The translations under genes were made by a program, and so were the position numbers. A model generated the notes under the pieces. That model worked only from the letters and a program-made list of their open reading frames with translations, searched no databases and was not told the origin of the DNA. Shown in pieces: positions 1 to 5,838 of a stretch of DNA of 8,985 nucleotides. The stretch lies in NCBI GenBank assembly GCA_021816545.1, contig JAKAXP010000087.1, forward strand, positions 1 through 8,985, in the 5' to 3' direction. This DNA is from Bacteroidota bacterium. Lineage in GTDB: Bacteria > Bacteroidota > Bacteroidia > Bacteroidales > VadinHA17. Each line of letters begins with the position of its first letter. Within the stretch, counting starts at the first letter, position 1.

Positions 1-1
1 A

Positions 2-277
2 AAGGGGAGAACCAGGGAAGAACTGCATCAGGTTATTGATTGGCTGACAGGCTTTGACGACAGGAAACTGCAGGGACTGATAAATGAGAATGTTACTTTT
101 GAGACATTCTTCCAGAGGGCATCGATAAATCCCAATGCCCATCTCATCACAGGCATAATATGCGGGTACCGTGTTGAGGAGATCGAAGATCCACTGGTCC
201 GGCAGGTCAGGTACCTTGACAAGCTGGTGGATGAACTGGCCAAAGGGAGGAAGATTGAGAAGATCCTGCGTGGCTGA
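2..277 (+). CDS. DUF2200 family protein, C-terminal part (5' end outside window)
   Basis: The reading frame is open from the left edge to a TGA at 275-277 and gives 91 residues without a start codon, so the N-terminus lies upstream of the window. The sequence carries the features I associate with DUF2200 proteins: a 'GRTREEL..VIDWLTGFD' helix near the start, 'FETFF..A..NPNA', then 'ITGIICGYRVEEIEDPL' and a final 'RYLDKLVDELAKGR..EKILRG'. Members are small (about 115-120 residues) cytosolic proteins of unknown biochemical role, so roughly 25 residues are missing. No signal peptide or membrane segment is visible in the part present. Family assignment is from recalled consensus; function is unknown. 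Confidence 0.82.
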   Translation, partial: KGRTREELHQVIDWLTGFDDRKLQGLINENVTFETFFQRASINPNAHLITGIICGYRVEEIEDPLVRQVRYLDKLVDELAKGRKIEKILRG

Positions 278-299
278 CAGGATAAACAGATAAATGCTC

Positions 300-330
300 C
301 CGGAGGGAGGAACTCCGGTTCGTTAACCGG
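300..330 (+). terminator. Overlapping hairpins after the DUF2200 gene, weak terminator candidate
   Basis: Two mutually exclusive stems lie 23 bases after the stop codon. CCGGAG (300-305) can pair with CTCCGG (313-318), and CCGGTT (315-320) can pair with AACCGG (325-330) around a CGTT loop. No T-tract follows, so intrinsic termination is doubtful. The rest of the 278-444 gap shows nothing I recognise. Confidence 0.3.
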
Positions 331-444
331 ATGAATGAACAACGGTATATCACAGCTCCGGATTTCGGACCTGTGCCGGCATGAAATATCCATTCCTGAT
401 CGCTGCTGAGGCAGTGATACTTGCTAAATTAAATCAAAAGTAAA

Positions 445-1386
445 ATGAAGGCAGTTGTATTGAATAAGAAAGGTCAACCTGACAGACTTGTTTACTGTGA
501 AGTTGACAGACCGGTTCCGGGTGAAGATGAGGTTCTCATAAGGGTTCATGCGGTGTCGCTGAATGCGGCAGATTACCGTTCGATGAAGATGGGTATGATC
601 CCCAAACGGAAAATTTTCGGTGCTGATATTGCCGGCCGGGTAGAATCTGTTGGGAAGAATATCAGGGAGTTTATTCCGGGAGATGAGGTGATGGGTGATC
701 TTGCCAGTTACGGTTTCGGCGGACTGGCTGAATATGTTTCGGCTCCTGAAGGTTTGATAATACACAAGCCAAAAACGGTCTCATTCGAATATGCTGCTGC
801 AATACCGATGGCCGGAGTTACTGCTCTTCAGGCTCTTCGCGATAAGGGGGGTGTTCGAAAAGGACAGAAGGTGCTTATTGTTGGCAGTGCCGGAGGGGTG
901 GGAACATTCGCTGTCCAGCTTGCGAAATATTTCGGATGCAGGGTAACCGGGGTATGCAGCACCGGGAACATACAGCAGACTTTATCCCTTGGCGCAGATG
1001 AAGTCCTCGATTATACGAAGGAAGCTTTCACCAGGGATGGCCGAAAGTTTGACCTGATCCTGGCTGTAGGTGGTAATTACCCTCTGACTGCCTACAGAAA
1101 AGCTCTTGCTGATCACGGTACCTATGTCATGGTAGGAGGTGGCTTATCGCAGATATTCAAATCACTGATCTTCGGCAGGTTCCTGTCACTGGGATCAAAA
1201 AAGATGAAGTTCCTGGCTGCAAAAGCGAACAGGACCGACCTGGAGTTCCTTGTAAAACTTGTGGAGCAGGGCGCATTAAAACCTGTGATTGAACGCCAGT
1301 ATGCCCTTGAGAATGCTGCCGAAGCAATGAATTACCTCGGAAAGGGACATTCTGCCGGTAAGGTAGTGATCAATATAAAAGGATAG
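445..1386 (+). CDS. Zinc-independent MDR-family NAD(P)-dependent oxidoreductase (quinone oxidoreductase-like)
   Basis: This 313-residue cytosolic protein is a medium-chain dehydrogenase/reductase of the quinone reductase (COG0604) type. It is expected to transfer hydride from NAD(P)H to a quinone, enone or aldehyde; the substrate cannot be read from sequence. The N-terminal GroES-like domain (about 1-120) contains 'VSLNAADY' (38-44), where zinc-dependent alcohol dehydrogenases carry a Cys ligand, and 'FGADIAGRV' (58-66). The Rossmann domain (about 125-260) has the nucleotide-binding glycine motif 'GSAGGVGTFAVQLAK' (147-161) and 'LGADEVLDY' (182-190). The C-terminus ends with the family-typical 'GKVVI' strand. 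Length is normal (310-340). The ATG follows an A-rich leader with no Shine-Dalgarno sequence. The next gene on the same strand starts 64 bases later and might be cotranscribed. Family is secure; function is open. Confidence 0.9.
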   Translation: MKAVVLNKKGQPDRLVYCEVDRPVPGEDEVLIRVHAVSLNAADYRSMKMGMIPKRKIFGADIAGRVESVGKNIREFIPGDEVMGDLASYGFGGLAEYVSAPEGLIIHKPKTVSFEYAAAIPMAGVTALQALRDKGGVRKGQKVLIVGSAGGVGTFAVQLAKYFGCRVTGVCSTGNIQQTLSLGADEVLDYTKEAFTRDGRKFDLILAVGGNYPLTAYRKALADHGTYVMVGGGLSQIFKSLIFGRFLSLGSKKMKFLAAKANRTDLEFLVKLVEQGALKPVIERQYALENAAEAMNYLGKGHSAGKVVINIKG

Positions 1387-1450
1387 GCTGACTGTTAATG
1401 AGTTGTGCATCATCCGGCCACTCTGAACGTCTTTTAATAAACATGCAACT

Positions 1451-2086
1451 ATGAAAGATCTTTACAGGATCCTGCTGCGAATAGTCATTCTGTTCATAGT
1501 TCTTTTCCTGGTAACAAGGCTATTTAAAAGTGCTGATGAATCTGTGATTTTGTCTCCGGGGAATGCGGTCTACTCCTCCGGGGATGCACCTGATTCGGTC
1601 AGGTCGGAGATAATTAAACAACTTAAAAGATTTCAGGAAGGGTATACCAGTCGTAACACATCTGAGATTGACAGCTTCATGTCTGCCTTATACTCGAGGG
1701 AAAATATTTTAATTCTTGGAACCATGCCAGGTGAAATTTACCAGGGTTATGAGCGAGCCACTCAACTCGTAAAGTCAGACTGGGAATCCTGGGGTGACTG
1801 CAGGTTTGGGATTGAGAATGCCAATATTTCTTCATCAGGAAATACTTCATGGTTTTCAACCAGAGGCTATGTTGAGTTTGACCTTTCCCGGTTCTTAGTC
1901 CTTCCATTACGTCTGACAGGTGTAATGGTCATGGAGGATAATGCCTGGAAATTCCGCCAGCAACAGTTCCAGTTTGATATCGATTTTTCATTCAGCCTGA
2001 TAGCCACACTTCTGATTTCTTTATGGATTCTTGTCAGCATAGTTTTGTTTATTGTCAAGGCAGTTAAACTTTCCGGGAAAAGCTGA
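1451..2086 (+). CDS. NTF2/SnoaL-like domain protein with flanking transmembrane helices
   Basis: I do not recognise a named family for this 211-residue protein. Residues 7-23 form a hydrophobic helix after a basic start, and residues 181-203 form a second one followed by 'KAVKLSGKS'. The positive-inside rule puts both ends in the cytoplasm and residues 30-178 in the periplasm. That middle part resembles the NTF2/SnoaL-like cone fold (as in DUF4440 or SnoaL_3 proteins): a helix 'IIKQLKRFQEGYTSRNTSEI' (54-73), 'ILILGTMPGEIYQGYE' (86-101), 'LVKSDWESW' (106-114), then strands ending in 'GVMVMEDNAWKFRQQQFQFD' (157-176), the usual 'W-x-h-h-Q' ending. Such domains often act as small-ligand pockets or dimer modules; no catalytic residue can be assigned. 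It is 64 bases after the MDR gene. ORF confidence is high, fold moderate, function unknown. Confidence 0.78.
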   Translation: MKDLYRILLRIVILFIVLFLVTRLFKSADESVILSPGNAVYSSGDAPDSVRSEIIKQLKRFQEGYTSRNTSEIDSFMSALYSRENILILGTMPGEIYQGYERATQLVKSDWESWGDCRFGIENANISSSGNTSWFSTRGYVEFDLSRFLVLPLRLTGVMVMEDNAWKFRQQQFQFDIDFSFSLIATLLISLWILVSIVLFIVKAVKLSGKS

Positions 2087-2135
2087 CAAAATCAACTTTT
2101 GGGCTTTAAATCTGACTCTGGTACTAACCCTTTAA

Positions 2136-2579
2136 CATTTCGGAGATCAAATTTACAGATTGGCAGATGTATCAACTCCCGGTGGTATTTTCCCCGAATA
2201 CAGGTATAGACCAACAGGACTGCTGCTGGAATATCATAATCTTAAGAAGCTGTTTGAAAGATATGAGAGGGCGCAGATTCTTGTAGGCATGTGCATGGAC
2301 AACCGGAAGCATCTGCACAATCCTGACAACTTTGCCTATATCATCAGGTAAGGAGAGGCAAATCTCCGTTTCAGCGAGTTCAAGGTTTCATATGCGAGAG
2401 GAGTGGACATGTGAGGCACATTGCCCTTCTGGCACATAGTAACTGCGGAATGGTGGGCCTGACATCGCACAGGTGACAGTTTATCGAAGCGGCTGTCGGC
2501 GAGATACCCGAAACTGCTGATTGTCCCGATGATGTACAAGGTTGAGGACAACCGGTTATACCCGATCAGGGTGGATTAG
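2136..2579 (+). pseudogene. Decayed beta-carbonic anhydrase-like gene
   Basis: Three fragments in two frames together read like one beta-carbonic anhydrase-family protein. Fragment 1 (frame of 2160) includes 'GLLLEYHN' and 'ILVGMCMDNRKHL..PDNFAYIIR', containing the Cys-x-Asp-x-Arg zinc/catalytic motif, and ends at TAA 2349-2351, where the family normally has a small residue before 'GGANLR'. The reading resumes directly with 'GEANLRFSEFKVSYA'. The frame then shifts near 2395-2410. Fragment 2 (from 2411) reads 'VRHIALLAHSNCGMVGLTSHR', with the His-x-x-Cys zinc ligands, and meets TGA 2474-2476 followed by 'QFIEA'. Fragment 3 (from about 2490, back in the first frame) reads 'RLSARYPKLLIVPMMYKVED' and on to TAG 2577-2579, the family C-terminus. 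The segment normally lying between fragments 2 and 3 is missing. No clear ATG start survives. With several independent lesions this is a pseudogene rather than a sequencing error. An active form would have hydrated CO2 in the cytosol. Confidence 0.85.
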
Positions 2580-2600
2580 GCAATTTTGTTTTCAAAGGTA

Positions 2601-2625
2601 CCGGCAGCAAATAATTACCTGCCGG
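2601..2625. terminator. 7-bp stem hairpin between convergent genes, weak terminator candidate
   Basis: CCGGCAG (2601-2607) pairs perfectly with CTGCCGG (2619-2625) around an 11-base A/T-rich loop. It lies between the end of the plus-strand pseudogene and the end of the minus-strand DUF1338 gene, where terminators for both are expected. Neither side has a convincing T-tract. Confidence 0.35.
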
Positions 2626-2668
2626 GAAGAAGTTTTGCTTGTAGATGGAAACTTTTGGCGGCGGGAGG

Positions 2669-3490
2669 TTACATCATTTCAGCCTGCCTGTTATAATAGT
2701 CGGTGCTTTCGAATATCTTGTCTGCATTGGCGGCAATGAAGCCAGGATACTGCCTTCCGTCAGGCTGGTTATACCGTAATGTAAACTCATAGAAGCATGA
2801 GGGTATTTCGAATTTACCGTCAGTGAATTCAACAGGCTGTATCTCAGCCATTGTGGCTGATTGTTCAAGCAGCTCTTCCGGTGTCCCGTAGATTTCCCCT
2901 CCGACAGTTGTCATCTTATAACCGTTTCCTTTTATAAACTCATTGACCTGTTGCAAAGTTGAAAATCCTTTCAGTTCATTGACCTTGACTGCGAAGTGGT
3001 TTGCCCTGTAGCCGTAAACGAGCAGCCATGCTGCATATTCCGATTCCCGGCGCAGGCGGTTGTAGGTGTCGAATGATATTTTGCCCCAGATGCTCCCTCC
3101 GTAGACGAGGTCCGGATCATTATAGACATTCCGGTCCGGCCGGTTCAGGTATTCACGGATGGTTTCCTGCAGGTATTTACTGCACTGATCCAGCAGGAGC
3201 TCACTGATAAATACCTTTGGTGCTGCCGGGTCGCTTTTATGTTCAAAATGCATCCCCCGGAGCTTTTTGACCTTGAATTCATAGTTCCCCCTTGCTTCGT
3301 AACCTTTTTCGGCAAATATTCGTGATATCACATCAATATTCATCCTGGGGTCATCGAAGGTTCGCAGTGCGATATGGTCATGGACGACCTTTTCGCCCCG
3401 AGCGGTAAAGAGATCGAAGATCCGCTTTGCGTGAGGATTTTCTGTTGTGAAGCGATTCCAGAACCGTTCAAAAATCATTGATGTTTCCAT
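2669..3490 (-). CDS. DUF1338 / HglS-like 2-oxoadipate dioxygenase/decarboxylase family protein
   Basis: This 273-residue cytosolic protein belongs to the DUF1338 family. Its characterised member HglS (YdcJ) is an Fe(II) enzyme of VOC-like fold that converts 2-oxoadipate to D-2-hydroxyglutarate in lysine catabolism. Family hallmarks seen: 'FDLFTARGEKVVHDHIALRTF' around 26-45, 'VFISELLLDQCS' (93-104), 'VYGGSIWGKISFDTY' (129-143), 'YGYRANHFAVKVN' (159-171) and 'IPSCFYEFTLRY' (229-240). The likely metal ligands are His39, His165 and Glu235, by analogy with the two His and one Glu of HglS; this mapping is my inference. The protein is shorter than HglS (about 450), as is common for the short branch of the family. 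Met5 is an alternative start. The gene lies 73 bases after an aldo/keto reductase on the same strand, with a possible promoter of its own. No other lysine-degradation gene is visible, so the substrate is uncertain. Confidence 0.85.
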   Translation of the reverse strand: METSMIFERFWNRFTTENPHAKRIFDLFTARGEKVVHDHIALRTFDDPRMNIDVISRIFAEKGYEARGNYEFKVKKLRGMHFEHKSDPAAPKVFISELLLDQCSKYLQETIREYLNRPDRNVYNDPDLVYGGSIWGKISFDTYNRLRRESEYAAWLLVYGYRANHFAVKVNELKGFSTLQQVNEFIKGNGYKMTTVGGEIYGTPEELLEQSATMAEIQPVEFTDGKFEIPSCFYEFTLRYNQPDGRQYPGFIAANADKIFESTDYYNRQAEMM

Positions 3491-3519
3491 TTCTCAGGGC
3501 TCGTTGGTGACTATTGGTT

Positions 3520-3527
3520 CAAATCTA
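3520..3527 (-). promoter_or_regulatory. Bacteroidota-type -7 box (TAGATTTG) ahead of the DUF1338 gene
   Basis: On the minus strand this reads TAGATTTG, an exact match to the TAnnTTTG element, 29 bases upstream of the start codon at 3490. No TTG at the usual 19-21 base spacing is evident; the nearest is only 12 bases upstream. It suggests the DUF1338 gene can be transcribed independently of the aldo/keto reductase. Confidence 0.42.
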
Positions 3528-3563
3528 AACCAAATCCGGCAATTTAAGCATCCTCAGTTCATT

Positions 3564-4538
3564 TCATTTGAAAATGGAGGAGGCTTTATCCAGTCTTGCC
3601 ATATCCTCAGCAGACAGACTGAATGACATCGCTCCGCAGTTTTCATTCACATGTGATTCCTTTGTTGCGCCGGGTATGGCTACCACTGTGTCGCCATGAT
3701 ACTGGATAATCCAGTTAAGTGCAACCTGTGATGGAGTAACGTTATACCTGGCGGCGAGATCCTTCACAAGATTAACCACCGGTCTGCTTTTTTCAAGCCC
3801 CTCCCGACTGAACTGAGGATTGTATCTACGGAAGCCAATATTTTTAAGCAGTTCAGGCTTATCATGAAATTTCCCGGTGACCAGGCCCTGGGCGAGAGGC
3901 GAATATGCGATTATTGTAACGCCGAGTCGTTTTGCCAGATCCATCACTCCGTTTGATTCAATTTTTCGGTCGAGGAGGCTGTACCTTACCTGGTTTGAGG
4001 CAAGAGGTATGTTTGATTTCTGCAGGGCTTTCCAGGCGTTTTCCATCTTCCTGGCATTGAAATTGCTGACTCCCACAGCTTTTATGAGTTTTTTGTTAAT
4101 TAGCTCGGTCATCTGGGCCATTTCAGCTGTCTCTCGTGAGAAGCTCCACGGCTGGTGTACCTGGTAGAGGTCAATAGGATAAGGATCCAGCAGTTTAATT
4201 CGTTGGTCAATTGTTTTCGCTATGTTGGACGCAAAGCGAAATGCCGGCCACCATTTGGTAGCCACAATGACTTCACCCGGATTCCTTCCGGATGTCTTCA
4301 GGGCCCTTGAGAGAGCTTTTTCGGATTCGCCGTCTCCATAAACTTCGGCAGTGTCAAACCAGTTTATGCCTGCGGTGAGGGAGAGTGAGACGATTTTCTC
4401 AATCTGGCTGTCTTCAAGTGTGGGCCAGAATTTCCCGGCCATATTCTTCTGTTTGCTGAACTGCCAGCAACCAAGTCCAATGGGGCTTACCATAATGCCT
4501 GTATGACCAAGTGACCTTCTGTTTTTTAAGTTTTCCAT
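3564..4538 (-). CDS. Aldo/keto reductase
   Basis: This 324-residue cytosolic enzyme is an NADPH-dependent aldo/keto reductase with a TIM-barrel fold. The catalytic tetrad is complete: Asp62 and Tyr67 in 'WFDTAEVYGDGESE', Lys95 in 'VATKW', and His128 in 'LYQVHQP'. Further hallmarks are 'GLGCWQF' (21-27), 'AVGVSNFNARKM' (154-165), 'NQVRYSLLDR' (182-191), 'AYSPLAQGLVTGK' (211-223) and the cofactor-phosphate loop 'AIPGATKESHVNEN' (287-300). The overall pattern resembles the AKR11/YhdN/Tas-like group that reduces aldehydes and ketones; the physiological substrate cannot be told. Length is normal. The ATG follows an A/T-rich leader without a Shine-Dalgarno sequence. It precedes the DUF1338 gene by 73 bases and lies behind the FAS1 gene, from which it is separated by a terminator, so it should have its own promoter. 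Confidence 0.95.
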   Translation of the reverse strand: MENLKNRRSLGHTGIMVSPIGLGCWQFSKQKNMAGKFWPTLEDSQIEKIVSLSLTAGINWFDTAEVYGDGESEKALSRALKTSGRNPGEVIVATKWWPAFRFASNIAKTIDQRIKLLDPYPIDLYQVHQPWSFSRETAEMAQMTELINKKLIKAVGVSNFNARKMENAWKALQKSNIPLASNQVRYSLLDRKIESNGVMDLAKRLGVTIIAYSPLAQGLVTGKFHDKPELLKNIGFRRYNPQFSREGLEKSRPVVNLVKDLAARYNVTPSQVALNWIIQYHGDTVVAIPGATKESHVNENCGAMSFSLSAEDMARLDKASSIFK

Positions 4539-4593
4539 CTTTTATTTTTATCAATCTTATTATCTGTATGAACTGTTTGTCCGGTGTGTTAAA

Positions 4594-4629
4594 GAAAAAA
4601 GCCCTTTGCCTTGACAGAGAGCTTTTTTC
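4594..4629 (-). terminator. Rho-independent terminator of the FAS1 gene
   Basis: On the minus strand a 12-bp stem, GAAAAAAGCTCT pairing with AGGGCTTTTTTC with one G-T wobble, encloses a 12-base loop and carries a T-run in its descending arm. It lies 20 bases after the FAS1 stop. Read from the plus strand the wobble becomes a C-A mismatch, so minus-strand use is favoured. Confidence 0.85.
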
Positions 4630-4649
4630 AATCGATCATAAGTACCTCA

Positions 4650-5156
4650 TTATTTGGGAAGAACCACTGTGTCAATTACATGAATAACTCCGTTGGATCC
4701 CTTCAGATCCGTAACGGTGACAAATGCAGAATTTCCTGATTCATCGGTTAATTTGACCTTTCCCATGTCAAGTGAAGCAGTCAGTTTGCCTCCGCTTACG
4801 GTTGTCAGGATGACCTTGCCGTCACCTTTTTTAATTGCGTCAAGTACTGCGGTAGCATCCAGGTTGCCGCTGACAACATGGTAGGTGAGGATTTTTGCAA
4901 GCTGAGACTTGTTCTCCGGTTTGAGCAAGTTTGCAACTGTACCCTCGGGGAGTTTGTCAAACGCATCATTTGTCGGTGCAAAAACGGTAAACGGACCTGC
5001 GCTTTTGAGGGTTGTCACCAGATCAGCAGCCTTAACGGCAGCAACCAACGTGGTATGATCATCAGATCCTGCAGCAATATCAACTATGTCTTTCTGCTGG
5101 CTGAAAGCGCTCATTGAAAATATTGCTGCAACTAAGAATAGACTTATTTTTTTCAT
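4650..5156 (-). CDS. Secreted fasciclin (FAS1) domain protein
   Basis: This 168-residue protein has a signal peptide (basic 'MKK', hydrophobic core 5-17, likely cleavage near 'AFS-QQ' at 19-20) followed by a single FAS1 domain covering the rest. Visible FAS1 hallmarks are the H1 motif 'FTVFAPTNDAFDKLP' (56-70), 'LTYHVVSG' (90-97) with the conserved YH pair, and the H2 motif 'GVIHVIDTVVLP' (156-167). It matches single-domain bacterial FAS1 proteins in length. These are exported and linked to adhesion, matrix or surface interaction, although the bacterial role is mostly undefined. No lipobox Cys and no type IX sorting domain are present, so a periplasmic or secreted soluble product is expected. 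It appears monocistronic, with a long A/T-rich upstream region and its own terminator. Confidence 0.95.
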   Translation of the reverse strand: MKKISLFLVAAIFSMSAFSQQKDIVDIAAGSDDHTTLVAAVKAADLVTTLKSAGPFTVFAPTNDAFDKLPEGTVANLLKPENKSQLAKILTYHVVSGNLDATAVLDAIKKGDGKVILTTVSGGKLTASLDMGKVKLTDESGNSAFVTVTDLKGSNGVIHVIDTVVLPK

Positions 5157-5340
5157 TTTATTTTATTTTATTGGTTACATACTAAGGAACAACCCGATAA
5201 TGATAATGTTCAAAAAAAAGACAAAATAAATGGACATAAAATGCGTATTACATAAATAATCAGGAATATGCATAAATGAAATGTCAAATTAAGGTGAAAA
5301 TAAAGTAAACAAAATTATTATAATTATATATCCGGGTTTG
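5157..5340. other. A/T-rich leader and upstream region of the FAS1 gene
   Basis: This stretch is very A/T-rich and contains no gene. Next to the FAS1 start are tandem copies of an ATAAA/TAAAA unit on the minus strand. A minus-strand TAATTTTG at 5317-5310 matches TAnnTTTG but would give a leader of about 150 bases and has no clear -33 partner. I see nothing else in it. Confidence 0.5.
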
Positions 5341-5360
5341 GTAAGTGGGAGTTTGTTCGG

Positions 5361-5423
5361 CACTCGCTGCACGAGTTTCATCCATGAGTGATTATTCGCT
5401 CGTTGGGCTCGCTCATGATCACT
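5361..5423. repeat. Short inverted repeats in CTCG-rich sequence
   Basis: ACTCG (5362-5366) and CGAGT (5372-5376) form a perfect hairpin around CTGCA. AGTGAT (5387-5392) pairs with ATCACT (5418-5423), and CATGAG (5383-5388) competes by pairing with CTCATG (5412-5417). Between them are CGCTCG and GGCTCGCTC tracts. It marks the start of the inverted-repeat block that runs up to tRNA-Pro. Confidence 0.5.
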
Positions 5424-5433
5424 TTCGGGGGAT

Positions 5434-5476
5434 GACTGTAAGAAAAAGCCTCTTACTCGCTTCGCTCGTTACAGTC
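5434..5476. repeat. 8-bp inverted repeat GACTGTAA/TTACAGTC
   Basis: GACTGTAA (5434-5441) pairs perfectly with TTACAGTC (5469-5476). The enclosed 27 bases hold the tract CTCGCTTCGCTCG. A shorter alternative stem, GTAAG (5438-5442) with CTTAC (5452-5456), competes with it. Confidence 0.6.
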
Positions 5477-5573
5477 TTTGTTTTTTCCCCGTTGCTCCCT
5501 GAAGCAGGCTTCGGTCGCACCGTGAAAAAAACAAAGCCTCCTCTGCTTTCCGCAGAGGGAGGCTTTTTCTTAC
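5438..5573. repeat. Nested long inverted repeat beside tRNA-Pro
   Basis: The outer arms are a perfect 15-bp inverted repeat: GTAAGAAAAAGCCTC (5438-5452) and its complement at 5559-5573. The inner arms are CTTTGTTTTTTC (5476-5487) and GAAAAAAACAAAG (5524-5536), complementary except for one extra A. In the centre are two small perfect hairpins, GAAGC-AG-GCTTC (5501-5512) and CGGT-CGC-ACCG (5512-5522). The right arm contains the tRNA terminator, so the left arm looks like an inverted copy of it with altered loop sequence. No transposase or coding sequence is associated. Confidence 0.75.
5533..5566 (-). terminator. Strong terminator downstream of tRNA-Pro
   Basis: AAAGCCTCCTCTGC (5533-5546) pairs with GCAGAGGGAGGCTTT (5552-5566), one bulged base, around a 5-base loop. 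On the minus strand the stem is followed by TGTTTTTTT-type sequence; on the plus strand by TTCTT. It lies 9 bases after the tRNA 3' end and may work in both directions. Confidence 0.8.
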
Positions 5574-5574
5574 G

Positions 5575-5649
5575 TCGGGGTAGTGTGATTCGAACACACG
5601 GCCCTCTGGTCCCAAACCAGATGCGCTAACCGGACTGCGCTATACCCCG
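5575..5649 (-). tRNA. tRNA-Pro (anticodon TGG)
   Basis: The minus strand folds into a complete 75-base cloverleaf: acceptor stem CGGGGTA/TACCCCG, D stem GCGC/GCGC with loop AGTCCGGTTA, anticodon stem TCTGG/CCAGA with loop TTTGGGA, variable region GGGCC, T stem GTGTG/CACAC with loop TTCGAAT, and discriminator A73 at 5575. The anticodon TGG (5614-5612) reads proline CCN codons. The CCA tail is not encoded (the next bases are CGT), so it must be added enzymatically. No base mismatches are seen in the stems. Confidence 0.97.
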
Positions 5650-5718
5650 CTTACCATCCCTGGAGATTCTCTGATGCCCCAGGGTCACTTTACAGAGACC
5701 CTGGTTGAGCTATACTCC
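5650..5718 (-). other. Possible tRNA remnant in the tRNA-Pro leader
   Basis: Read on the minus strand from 5718, this begins GGAGTATAGCTCAACCAGG, which looks like a tRNA 5' half (acceptor strand, TA/AG at 8-9, box-A-like TAGCTCA) and agrees with the 5' part of the adjacent tRNA-Pro at roughly 14 of 20 positions. No T-arm GTTCGAATC and no matching acceptor 3' strand follow. Instead there are competing stems: CCAGGGTC (5679-5686) with GACCCTGG (5697-5704), or CCCTGG (5658-5663) with CCAGGG (5679-5684). Its 69 bases fit a tRNA gene's length. It could equally be an unrelated structured leader. Confidence 0.35.
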
Positions 5719-5730
5719 AAAACGGCGATG

Positions 5731-5738
5731 CAAAAATA
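5731..5738 (-). promoter_or_regulatory. -7 box (TATTTTTG) of the tRNA-Pro transcription unit
   Basis: The minus strand reads TATTTTTG, an exact TAnnTTTG match, 13 bases ahead of the tRNA-like sequence at 5718 and 82 ahead of mature tRNA-Pro. No convincing TTG was found about 20 bases further upstream. Its position suits a tRNA promoter whose first product would have been the 5718-5650 segment. Confidence 0.45.
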
Positions 5739-5838
5739 GAAAGTTTTTCGTATATTCGACCTCCCGGACAGTTTTATTAAGGTCACAAAAACCATTTGGC
5801 ACCAGGTTTGTTATTAGGGAAATTAAACAAATGATAAA

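Noticed and set aside
2542..2868. Short open frames on both strands around 2542-2868
   Set aside because: They overlap the pseudogene tail and the well-supported DUF1338 gene in other frames and show no family features.
5341..5573. CRISPR array or insertion-sequence ends
   Set aside because: The repeats are inverted and unevenly spaced rather than direct with uniform spacers, and there is no transposase or target-site duplication.
5345..5629. Open reading frame of 94 codons on the plus strand
   Set aside because: It runs through the inverted-repeat block and into the antisense of tRNA-Pro, its composition comes from CTCG-rich repeats, and it matches no protein family I recognise.
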